From JBCCRH01 sp039208045 (GTDB lineage Bacteria; Bacteroidota; Bacteroidia; Chitinophagales; Saprospiraceae), in contig JBCCRH010000159.1 of assembly GCA_039208045.1 (NCBI GenBank), positions 1 through 11,957 of the forward strand: DNA of 11,957 bases, in the 5' to 3' direction. Below, one piece after another: positions 1 through 6,328 of the stretch (positions are counted from its first letter, which is position 1; every line of letters begins with the position of its first letter). Below the pieces are notes generated by a model. That model ran no database searches and had not been told where the DNA came from. It worked only from the letters and a program-made list of their open reading frames with translations. A program made the translations under genes and the position numbers.

Positions 1-384
1 AAAACAATCACCATCCATATTCTCACCATCGGATTCGTACTATTTATTGGGTTTATCATTATTGCTGCCAATACAGGGACCAATTTGGCAGTCTTCAAAC
101 TATTCAAAGCCATTCCTATGGGTGATAAACTAGCGCATTTTTGCTTGGTGGGAATGCTTGCCTTTTTGATTAATCTATCATTGAAAAACCGGTCTTTCCC
201 TTTATTCTCCAATTCCATTTTATTGGGTAGTGCTCTTGTTTTCTGCTTTATCACATTGGAAGAATTTTCCCAAATTTGGCTTGCCAACCGAGACTTTGAA
301 TTATTGGATTTGACTTGTAACTATCTCGGAATTTTTGTGGCAAGCTGGCTAACTGCAAGGAGTAAGCTGAATTCCGTAACTTGA
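1..384 (+). CDS. VanZ-family integral membrane protein (5' end missing)
   Basis: The frame is open from base 1, so the true start lies before the window; 127 codons are visible. VanZ-family proteins are small multi-pass inner-membrane proteins, one of which affects teicoplanin resistance; the general role is unknown. The visible part has about four hydrophobic segments. It carries the two family hallmarks: a G-D-K-L-A-H-F motif opening the second helix (codons about 41-47), and a late E-E-x-x-Q followed by N-R-D-F-E-x-x-D-L and N-Y-L-G (about codons 84-110). The TTG at base 85 falls inside a hydrophobic stretch that continues upstream, so it is not the start. The stop overlaps the TTG start of the next gene (TTGA, 381-384), which suggests translational coupling. 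Family assignment is fairly sure; function is not. Confidence 0.8.
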   Translation, partial: KTITIHILTIGFVLFIGFIIIAANTGTNLAVFKLFKAIPMGDKLAHFCLVGMLAFLINLSLKNRSFPLFSNSILLGSALVFCFITLEEFSQIWLANRDFELLDLTCNYLGIFVASWLTARSKLNSVT

Positions 385-1532
385 GCAAAAATTTGAGTCC
401 AACAATGATAATCCTCTTAATTTGCCTAGCCCTGCTCTCTTCTTGCCAGCAAGAGGAAGCCGAATCAATAAATGAAGTAGCCATTATGTATACCATGCCC
501 GAAGAAAGCGAGCCCCATGAAGGAACCTGGCTACAGTGGCCCCATCAATACCAATATGGAGTAGCTTATAGAAATAGCTTAGATGCCACTTGGATAGCGA
601 TGACCAGAGAATTGGTGTCTAGTGAAAACGTGCATATTATTGCCTATAATCAAGCAGAACAAGATCGGATCATTTCCTTACTAACTGCCGAGAATATTCC
701 TTTGACAACTATTGATTTTTACCTTTTTGAAACCGATGATACTTGGGTTCGGGATAATGGCCCCATTTTCGTAAGAGATAAAGATGGCAAGCTGGTAATC
801 CAGGATTGGGGCTTCAATGGCTGGGGAAACAAAACAGATGAGGAATCTGGGTGGCGCATTCAGTCGAGCAAGTGTGATGCTATTCCTGCAAAGATTGCAG
901 CAGCACAGGGCAGGTCGATTATCGACTTAAATGCGGAGATGATCAATGAGGGTGGAAGTGTAGAAATTGATGGCCATGGCGCCTTGATGGCTTGTAAAAG
1001 TTCTATCCTAAATGATAATAGAAATCCAGGGATGACCCAACAAGAAGCGGAAGATATATTCCAACAGTATTTAGGAGTATCGCATTTTATCTGGTTGGAT
1101 GGGCAAGCCGGACTAGATATTACGGATCAGCATATCGATGGCTTTGCTCGATTTGGCAATGCTACTACCATTGTTACGATGGATCGTAATGATCTATTAG
1201 ATTTCAGTGTCTCATCATCCGATATTGATAAACTCTACGCTGCGACGAATAAAGAGGGCACTCCCTACACCTTCCTAAAAGTACCATTGACTCAAAAGAA
1301 TGTAAGGACTACGAATGGTACTAATTTAGGTTACAAAGGCTCCTATATAAATTACTACATTGCCAATACCAAAGTATTGGTGCCCAATTACAACGATCCA
1401 AATGATGCTATTGCTAATGCCATCATTCAAACCTTGTACCCTAACAGGACAGTCGTAGGCATTGATGTAAGAAATTTATACGAAAATGGTGGTATGGTCC
1501 ATTGTGTTACGCAACAGCAACCAATCGAGTAA
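381..1532 (+). CDS. Agmatine deiminase / peptidyl-arginine deiminase family protein, predicted lipoprotein
   Basis: This 383-residue protein belongs to the PAD_porph (agmatine deiminase) family, guanidine-modifying enzymes that hydrolyse agmatine to N-carbamoylputrescine and ammonia, or peptidyl-arginine to citrulline. Family motifs appear in order: E-P-H-E-G-T-W-x-x-W-P (about 44-54), T-D-D-T-W-x-R-D-N-G-P (118-128), N-E-G-G-S-x-E (189-195), D-Q-H-I-D-G (249-254, candidate catalytic His251), and the C-terminal G-G-M-V-H-C with candidate nucleophile Cys375. Unlike typical cytosolic agmatine deiminases it opens with a hydrophobic stretch ending in a lipobox, L-S-S-C (Cys22), followed by Q-Q-E-E-A-E. 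The TTG start gives the signal a lysine; an in-frame ATG at 405 (M9) would leave an uncharged but still lipobox-bearing signal. An AAGGAG at 357-362 lies 18 bases upstream of the TTG. It overlaps the VanZ gene by 4 bases. Agmatine versus protein-arginine substrate cannot be settled from sequence alone. Confidence 0.88.
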   Translation: MSKNLSPTMIILLICLALLSSCQQEEAESINEVAIMYTMPEESEPHEGTWLQWPHQYQYGVAYRNSLDATWIAMTRELVSSENVHIIAYNQAEQDRIISLLTAENIPLTTIDFYLFETDDTWVRDNGPIFVRDKDGKLVIQDWGFNGWGNKTDEESGWRIQSSKCDAIPAKIAAAQGRSIIDLNAEMINEGGSVEIDGHGALMACKSSILNDNRNPGMTQQEAEDIFQQYLGVSHFIWLDGQAGLDITDQHIDGFARFGNATTIVTMDRNDLLDFSVSSSDIDKLYAATNKEGTPYTFLKVPLTQKNVRTTNGTNLGYKGSYINYYIANTKVLVPNYNDPNDAIANAIIQTLYPNRTVVGIDVRNLYENGGMVHCVTQQQPIE

Positions 1533-1748
1533 GCAGGAGTTACAGACGAACCCAATGGAAAAGTGTACAGAATCAGCAATTTGATCTACCAATAGGAATA
1601 GACCATTCCGTTTGACCGACTTTTGCTAGTATTTATCCATAAAAGTTCATTAGCACCGAAAATGTTACTAAATTGTTAAAAACAGAACAGAACGCATCAC
1701 AGCGCCTTATTTCTGAAGATATTGAAATGGATTAACAAACGATAAAAC

Positions 1749-2708
1749 ATGGAATCAATGACAGTATTAATTCCCATTTTCTTTGTAGCACTTTTGATCT
1801 TAATGTCAGGTATTTTTACCGTAAAGCAGCAGTCGGCTGCTATTGTAGAACGCTTTGGTAAATTTCACAGCACGAAAACGTCTGGTCTACAATTCAAAAT
1901 CCCCATGATTGACCGGATTGCAGGTCGGGTAAACCTAAAAGTACAACAGCTCGACGTATTGGTGGAAACTAAAACGCTGGATAACGTATTCGTTAAACTA
2001 AAGGTTTCCGTTCAATTCCGCATACTTTCCGATGCTATTTACGATGCCTTTTATAAGCTAGAAAATCCATACGAGCAGATTACTTCTTATGTATTCGATA
2101 CGGTACGTGCAGAAGTGCCCAAGCTAAAGCTGGATGACGTCTTTGAGCGTAAAGATGATATTGCAGTAGCGATTCGTCGCGAAATTTCGGATGCGATGAA
2201 TGAGTATGGCTATGTAATTGTCAAAGCACTAGTGACTGACATCGATCCTGATCACGCGGTAAAGAATGCTATGAACCGTATTAATGCGGCAGAGCGGGAA
2301 AAGTTAGCAGCAGAGTATGAGGCAGAAGCAGAGCGTATCCGCATTGTTGCGAAAGCAAAAGCAGAAGCAGAAAGTAAGCGCCTACAGGGCCAGGGTATTG
2401 CCGATCAGCGCCGTGAAATTGCGCGAGGCCTGGAAGAGTCGGTAGATATTTTGAATAAAGTAGGGATCAATTCTCAAGAAGCCTCTGCCTTGATTGTGGT
2501 CACACAGCACTACGACACTTTGCAGTCAATGGGTGAAAATGCCAATAGTAATTTGATTCTATTGCCTAACTCACCTTCTTCTGGAAGTGATATGCTCACT
2601 GAAATGACAGCTTCTTTCATCGCTAGCCAGCAGATTGGAGAAGACATGAAGACTGGAAATCAACTGAAGAGTGCAGAAAAGCTGAAGTTGCCAGATGCAA
2701 GACGTTAA
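1749..2708 (+). CDS. SPFH/band-7 (stomatin/HIR-like) membrane-anchored protein
   Basis: This 319-residue protein has one N-terminal transmembrane segment (about residues 5-23). An SPFH/band-7 domain follows (about 24-180), beginning I-F-T-V-K-Q-Q-S-A-A-I-V-E-R-F-G-K-F, with the family's G-L-x-F-K-I-P and R-V-N-L-K-V-Q-Q-L-D-V signatures. A helical Ala/Glu/Arg-rich stretch (about 178-230) likely forms the coiled coil that drives ring or cage assembly, then a short polar tail. SPFH proteins oligomerise on membranes and organise microdomains or membrane proteases; the sequence resembles the plant HIR/stomatin branch more than HflK or HflC. No NfeD-type partner is next to it. The ATG at 1749 is chosen because it gives a short N-terminus ahead of the membrane segment; ATG 1758 is possible. 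The 216-base upstream gap (1533-1748) is AT-rich and should hold the promoter, but I see no perfect TAnnTTTG there. A hairpin terminator follows at 2746. Confidence 0.88.
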   Translation: MESMTVLIPIFFVALLILMSGIFTVKQQSAAIVERFGKFHSTKTSGLQFKIPMIDRIAGRVNLKVQQLDVLVETKTLDNVFVKLKVSVQFRILSDAIYDAFYKLENPYEQITSYVFDTVRAEVPKLKLDDVFERKDDIAVAIRREISDAMNEYGYVIVKALVTDIDPDHAVKNAMNRINAAEREKLAAEYEAEAERIRIVAKAKAEAESKRLQGQGIADQRREIARGLEESVDILNKVGINSQEASALIVVTQHYDTLQSMGENANSNLILLPNSPSSGSDMLTEMTASFIASQQIGEDMKTGNQLKSAEKLKLPDARR

Positions 2709-2745
2709 GGAACAGTCAAAAGATACTAAACTATAAATAATCGTC

Positions 2746-2780
2746 ATCCCGAATGTACCTCGTGTAGATTCGGGATTTTT
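2746..2780 (+). terminator. Rho-independent terminator behind the SPFH gene
   Basis: A perfect 9-bp stem, ATCCCGAAT (2746-2754) with ATTCGGGAT (2768-2776), encloses a 13-base loop in which TAC and GTA can pair further. It runs straight into a T tract (2776-2780). It lies 38 bases after the SPFH stop, and its T tract overlaps the stop codon of the convergent barrel gene. There is no T tract on the opposite strand, so it should act mainly on rightward transcripts. Confidence 0.8.
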
Positions 2781-3372
2781 ATATCCTAAACCGGATTCCC
2801 ATCAATAATACACTACCCTCATTAAGTAGGCTGTTGCTTCTTTGACGATTCAGATCAACTAACCCAATATATTGCCGATACTCTAAGAATAACTTATAGC
2901 GATCCGCGATGGATTTTTCTATTCCTGCGCCCAGATCGACGCCTACATCCCAGCTTGCCAGTTGTAATTCCTGTAAGGAAAAGTGCTCACTTACATACTC
3001 GTCATCAGCAATAGAAATGAACTGGGCTTGCATACCATAAGAGAACTGCACAGCTACAAGTCCGTAGACTACCACGTGCCTCAAATTCAAATCACCCTTT
3101 ATACCAACGGGGATAGCCAAATAATCAATAGCTGCACGCCCATACTCTTCGTCCGGATTGATCTCGTAAAACAGTTCTTGTTGATATCGCCGCAAATAAA
3201 GAAGGTCTGCTTGTACCCAAAGGTGTGGCCGCACCTGCACTTCAAATGTAGCTCCTGCTCGTAGCCCCACCTTACCCGTCAAACCACCACCACCACTAGC
3301 TCCGAAATAGGACTGTCCCAACAGAAGGCCGCAGCTTTGCACTAGCAAAGCTAGAAGTACACATTTTTGCAT
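2779..3372 (-). CDS. Outer-membrane beta-barrel protein (PorT/OMP_b-brl_2 type)
   Basis: This 197-residue protein has a cleavable signal peptide (residues 1 to about 20, hydrophobic core ending L-L-L-G-Q before S-Y-F-G). It then shows alternating-residue beta strands separated by polar turns, a glycine-rich first strand (G-A-S-G-G-G-G) and a strand-like C-terminus ending G-I-R-F-R-I. That pattern and length match the small porin-like barrels common in Bacteroidota (outer membrane beta-barrel domain, PorT family), which are expected to sit in the outer membrane; individual functions are mostly unknown. The Cys at position 14 lies inside the hydrophobic core and lacks a good lipobox, so lipidation is unlikely. 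It sits 69 bases downstream of the DUF3857 gene on the same strand and may share its transcript. It converges on the SPFH gene. Confidence 0.8.
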   Translation of the reverse strand: MQKCVLLALLVQSCGLLLGQSYFGASGGGGLTGKVGLRAGATFEVQVRPHLWVQADLLYLRRYQQELFYEINPDEEYGRAAIDYLAIPVGIKGDLNLRHVVVYGLVAVQFSYGMQAQFISIADDEYVSEHFSLQELQLASWDVGVDLGAGIEKSIADRYKLFLEYRQYIGLVDLNRQRSNSLLNEGSVLLMGIRFRI

Positions 3373-3441
3373 ATAGATTGCTTAATTGGTCGTTATAATT
3401 TCAACGATCCGACCACTAGGCTATTATTGCAAAGGCATAAT

Positions 3442-5352
3442 TTAAGTCTTTTTCTTAATGACCACCGTTTGTCCCATCTTTTCGGCAATTAGATCAAAGA
3501 AGCGACGGAGTGCATCATAAGCCTCCGGATAATAAATGGTGGAATGAATACGCAGTACAGCACTTATGGTTACTTCTTGCTCCAATTGCTTGACCCGATA
3601 AAAGAACTTCCCAGCATTTCCCTCCAGTGCAATAGAACCATCTTCAGGGAGTTCTTCGACCTCCCAATCTTCAGGTAGGGTCAGTTTAAATATGATATTT
3701 TCCGCCGTTGGATAGGGCAATTCGACCGGCAGGGTACGTTCTTCCAAATGCTTAAAAGGATTTTCTCCATAGGAACAAAAGTCCACAAGGCTGAGGTAGA
3801 GTCGCTCTGCCTCCAGTTCTTCCGGAAAGGCCAGCTTGTACTTACACCTTATGGGTTCTTCCACCGACTCTTGGCCTTCGCATGATTCGGACGATATACC
3901 TACAGATGCTTCCACCAATTCCCAAGTCCTACCATATAGGGGCCCTACTCCATTGTCGATCAAGCGAGTACGAAGCTCCGCCGCTTCGTATCCTTCATGC
4001 ATACTTTCGATGGTTCCTGCTCGATCAGCAAGATTGAGTTTAATGGAAGTATTTACTCTAGACTTATTAGAAGGTACGATCTTAACAAATTTTGGTGCCT
4101 CCTTATCTAGCTCAAAGCCGTAGTAATTAAGATCGTAGACCGGCAATAAGTCCCAACTCAATCCATACTGCTTGCTCCCAGCAACATCCATGTAGTATAC
4201 CCTATCACCTATATTAGCCTTTACAATCACAGCATTGAATTGACTCAACAGCGGAAAAGCCCTGATAAACTTACCATGACCTCTGGTACTAATCAGTACC
4301 GGATTAGCTGATATGCCAAGCTTGCGCAGCAAGGTGATGAGCATAATGTTTAGCTCTGCCAAATTCCCACTCTTGAGCTCTAAAAAATCGCGGAACTTCA
4401 CACTCAGGTACTTCCCATAGTAATTATTCCACTGATAGTGTTGTTTGACATACTCATAAGCCGCTTTGGCTAAATCTGCTTCATTAGTATGATTCCTTTT
4501 TAAGGTTTCTGCTATATCATTAATCCGTTTGCTCTTTTTGAAGAATCCATCGTACTCCTCTAGCATCTCTTTTGCAATGATTTCCCAAGAGCCTAACACA
4601 TCTTTATTCCATACTCCATTTGCCATATAGGCAGCTAGCTGAAAACGAATTTGCTCCGTATAGTCTTGTGGCTGGTAAACAAACTGCTCATTCTTATAGC
4701 CTGGCAATTCCTCCAATACCCACTTACTCTCTTTACTATCTTGGTAGCGCTCGCCCAGGCGGTTGCCCATTTTAATAATATTATAGTATAGATAATCAGG
4801 ACAAAGTAGCTTGATCTCGCTGTGGACCGTAGGCAGTTCATTCTGGAAATACCAGGGCTCCAAATAGTAGTAGTTTTTAGTGCGGAGATTATAGCGGTAC
4901 TCTAAGATCACACCTTCTTCTACCGCAGGAAATGCAAAACGAACATTCGAATAATACTCGCTTCGTTTCTCCTCAAACTTATCTTTCCGCTCTAGTTTGA
5001 TTTCCTCTATGCTTCCATCAGCGCGCTGTTTGAGGGTTATTGCTTTTAGATTAGTAATCTGCTCTCGATCATTGTGGTGGATAAATGGAATTTTGATATC
5101 CGCTTCACCAAAGGCCGTTCGATCTAGTATTTTGATGCGCCGGTGCCTATGAAGCACCGCATGATCATTTTCAAAGTAGATTTTTGCTTTGTCTAGCAAA
5201 ATAACTGCTTTAGCACTAGTGTCAAAGTCGCAGGTGGTCATAGCCCATTCGAAAGGGCTGGGTTCTGCAAAATCGAAGCTTGGAGTAGGTTGATCTTGGG
5301 CCAATACTATGATTGGCAATAATAAAATGCATAGAATGGAGCGCATAGACAT
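3442..5352 (-). CDS. DUF3857 and transglutaminase-like fold protein, predicted catalytically dead
   Basis: This 636-residue exported protein has a signal peptide (about residues 1-18, core I-L-C-I-L-L-L-P-I-I-V-L-A before Q-D-Q-P). A DUF3857 region follows (about 45-225, including F-A-F-P-A-V-E-E-G-V-I-L-E-Y-R-Y). Next is a transglutaminase-like domain (about 285-395), then a beta-rich C-terminal region (about 415-625). The transglutaminase core is recognisable as L-x-L-K-S-G-N-L-A-E-L-N followed by L-L-R-K-L-G-I-S-A-N-P-V-L-I-S-T-R. However, the position of the nucleophilic Cys is Leu331 and the usual His is Asn373 (Q-F-N-A-V-I-V); only the Asp (D389) remains. Such degenerate copies are familiar in Bacteroidota periplasmic proteins, so a structural or binding role is likelier than catalysis. 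It is divergent from the RRM gene across 164 bases and precedes the barrel gene. No leftward TAnnTTTG promoter is visible. Confidence 0.85.
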   Translation of the reverse strand: MSMRSILCILLLPIIVLAQDQPTPSFDFAEPSPFEWAMTTCDFDTSAKAVILLDKAKIYFENDHAVLHRHRRIKILDRTAFGEADIKIPFIHHNDREQITNLKAITLKQRADGSIEEIKLERKDKFEEKRSEYYSNVRFAFPAVEEGVILEYRYNLRTKNYYYLEPWYFQNELPTVHSEIKLLCPDYLYYNIIKMGNRLGERYQDSKESKWVLEELPGYKNEQFVYQPQDYTEQIRFQLAAYMANGVWNKDVLGSWEIIAKEMLEEYDGFFKKSKRINDIAETLKRNHTNEADLAKAAYEYVKQHYQWNNYYGKYLSVKFRDFLELKSGNLAELNIMLITLLRKLGISANPVLISTRGHGKFIRAFPLLSQFNAVIVKANIGDRVYYMDVAGSKQYGLSWDLLPVYDLNYYGFELDKEAPKFVKIVPSNKSRVNTSIKLNLADRAGTIESMHEGYEAAELRTRLIDNGVGPLYGRTWELVEASVGISSESCEGQESVEEPIRCKYKLAFPEELEAERLYLSLVDFCSYGENPFKHLEERTLPVELPYPTAENIIFKLTLPEDWEVEELPEDGSIALEGNAGKFFYRVKQLEQEVTISAVLRIHSTIYYPEAYDALRRFFDLIAEKMGQTVVIKKKT

Positions 5353-5479
5353 TTGTATTTTGGGTCATTGTATACTAACTAATATAGAAAACTTACTCTA
5401 AATCTTACTAATTCCTAGAAAAAGCTTTTAAAATGGTAGGGATTTAGCTCGAATACCAGCAATTGACGAATATTTAGCG

Positions 5480-5487
5480 TAGCTTTG
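5480..5487 (+). promoter_or_regulatory. Bacteroidota-type promoter -7 element of the RRM gene
   Basis: TAGCTTTG matches the Bacteroidota -7 consensus TAnnTTTG exactly and sits 29 bases before the ATG at 5517. This predicts a leader of only about 25 bases. A TTGAC at 5463-5467 is the best upstream candidate, but its spacing (14 bases from TTG to the -7 element) is shorter than usual for a -33 box, so only the -7 call is firm. Confidence 0.6.
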
Positions 5488-5516
5488 CCTTGTATTTCAT
5501 TATTTAAACTGTATTT

Positions 5517-5852
5517 ATGAACATTTTTGTAGCAAAACTAGACTACGACACCAACGAAAACACCCTAGAACAAGCGTTTCTAGAATTTGGTGAGGTAGAT
5601 TCTGCTAAAATCATTTACGACAAGTTTTCACAACGCTCTAAAGGTTTTGGCTTTGTGGAAATGCCTAACGATGATGAGGCACTTGCAGCTATTGAAGCAT
5701 TAAACGATAGTGACCTCGATGGCAGAACAATCGTAGTAAAGAAAGCCGAGCCCAGAGAAAACCGTGGTGGTGGAGGATTTAGAGGTGGCCGTGGCGGCGG
5801 CGGAGGCTATGACCGCAATCGCGGTGGTGGCGGTGGTTACAACAGATATTAG
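5517..5852 (+). CDS. Glycine-rich RRM RNA-binding protein
   Basis: This 111-residue protein has a single RNA-recognition motif (about residues 1-78) and an arginine/glycine-rich tail (81-111). RNP2 is I-F-V-A-K-L (3-8) and RNP1 is K-G-F-G-F-V-E-M (42-49), with the aromatic residues that stack on RNA bases at F4, F44 and F46. The tail carries runs of glycine broken by Arg, Phe and Tyr (R-G-G-R-G-G-G-G-G-Y), much like eukaryotic RGG proteins and the bacterial Rbp family. Such proteins bind single-stranded RNA and are often abundant or cold-induced; the RNA targets of this one are unknown. The length fits the family. It has its own promoter element (5480-5487) and terminator (5883-5918), so it is most likely monocistronic. 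The Gly tail is encoded by GGT/GGC repeats at 5764-5837, richer in GC than the surroundings. Confidence 0.93.
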   Translation: MNIFVAKLDYDTNENTLEQAFLEFGEVDSAKIIYDKFSQRSKGFGFVEMPNDDEALAAIEALNDSDLDGRTIVVKKAEPRENRGGGGFRGGRGGGGGYDRNRGGGGGYNRY

Positions 5853-5882
5853 TATTCTATAAATACCATTATTTGTTCTTAG

Positions 5883-5918
5883 AAAAAGCCTTTGCACCTA
5901 CTGGTGTGAAGGCTTTTT
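5883..5918. terminator. Strong bidirectional hairpin terminator between convergent genes
   Basis: Arms AAAAAGCCTTTGCACC and GGTGTGAAGGCTTTTT form a 16-bp stem (14 Watson-Crick pairs and two G-T wobbles) around a TACT loop. The stem has a T run at its right end and an A run at its left, so it can terminate transcripts from both sides. It lies 30 bases past the RRM stop and its right arm overlaps the stop codon of the leftward DUF5655 gene, serving both convergent genes. Confidence 0.9.
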
Positions 5919-6324
5919 ACGTTTGTATCGAATAGTCAAACCCTATTCGCAACAGCTCAAATAGTTCCTCATCTACCTGCTCTGGATAGCGAATATGGAT
6001 ATGATTCCCAAATTTATTGTTAAAGGGACGTACTTGCCTCACCCGTTCCGACTCTACCGGCTGAGCGGTGTAGAACTTCACATCCAATCTCGTTTTCATC
6101 GGTCGAATAATCAGCCAAGCAATAGTACTCGTAACGACCACGGCCTTAGTCGATGCACCGACATAGCAAGGCTCCCATTGCTGTACCTCTTGAATAATAT
6201 CATCATAGGCAAGCACAAAAGCATCTGGTGCATCCACAAAAAGCTCTCCAACCGTTTTGGTGGTGCAAATATGCGATTGGTTCGTGACTTTAAATTTGCG
6301 CTTACATATCGGGCATTCCCACAT
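5917..6324 (-). CDS. DUF5655 domain protein with N-terminal zinc-finger-like motif
   Basis: This 135-residue cytosolic protein has no signal peptide. It opens with a compact C-x2-C-x10-H-x-C motif (Cys4, Cys7, His18, Cys20; start W-E-C-P-I-C-K-R-K-F) that should bind zinc. The remainder (about 22-133) looks like the DUF5655 domain: alternating helix and strand with I-I-R-P-M-K-T-R-L-D-V-K-F-Y in the middle and F-G-N-H-I-H-I-R-Y near the end. DUF5655 proteins are small and of unknown biochemical role. The start codon lies only 4 bases after the stop of the giant type IX substrate gene, so the two are probably co-transcribed, although nothing in sequence links their functions. Its 3' end lies in the shared terminator at 5883-5918. 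Family assignment is from remembered motif resemblance. Confidence 0.75.
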   Translation of the reverse strand: MWECPICKRKFKVTNQSHICTTKTVGELFVDAPDAFVLAYDDIIQEVQQWEPCYVGASTKAVVVTSTIAWLIIRPMKTRLDVKFYTAQPVESERVRQVRPFNNKFGNHIHIRYPEQVDEELFELLRIGFDYSIQT

Positions 6325-6328
6325 GATC

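Noticed and set aside
85..87. TTG as start of the VanZ-like gene
   Set aside because: The frame is open back to base 1 and the upstream codons encode a membrane segment that belongs to the protein, so the gene is simply cut by the window edge.
1594..1609. GGAAT/ATTCC stem as a terminator after the deiminase gene
   Set aside because: It is only 5 bp with a short, imperfect T stretch; too weak to call.
5700..5897. Leftward 65-codon frame opposite the RRM glycine-rich tail
   Set aside because: It is antisense to the Gly codon repeats, gives a low-complexity Thr/Ala/Val product, and has no independent support.
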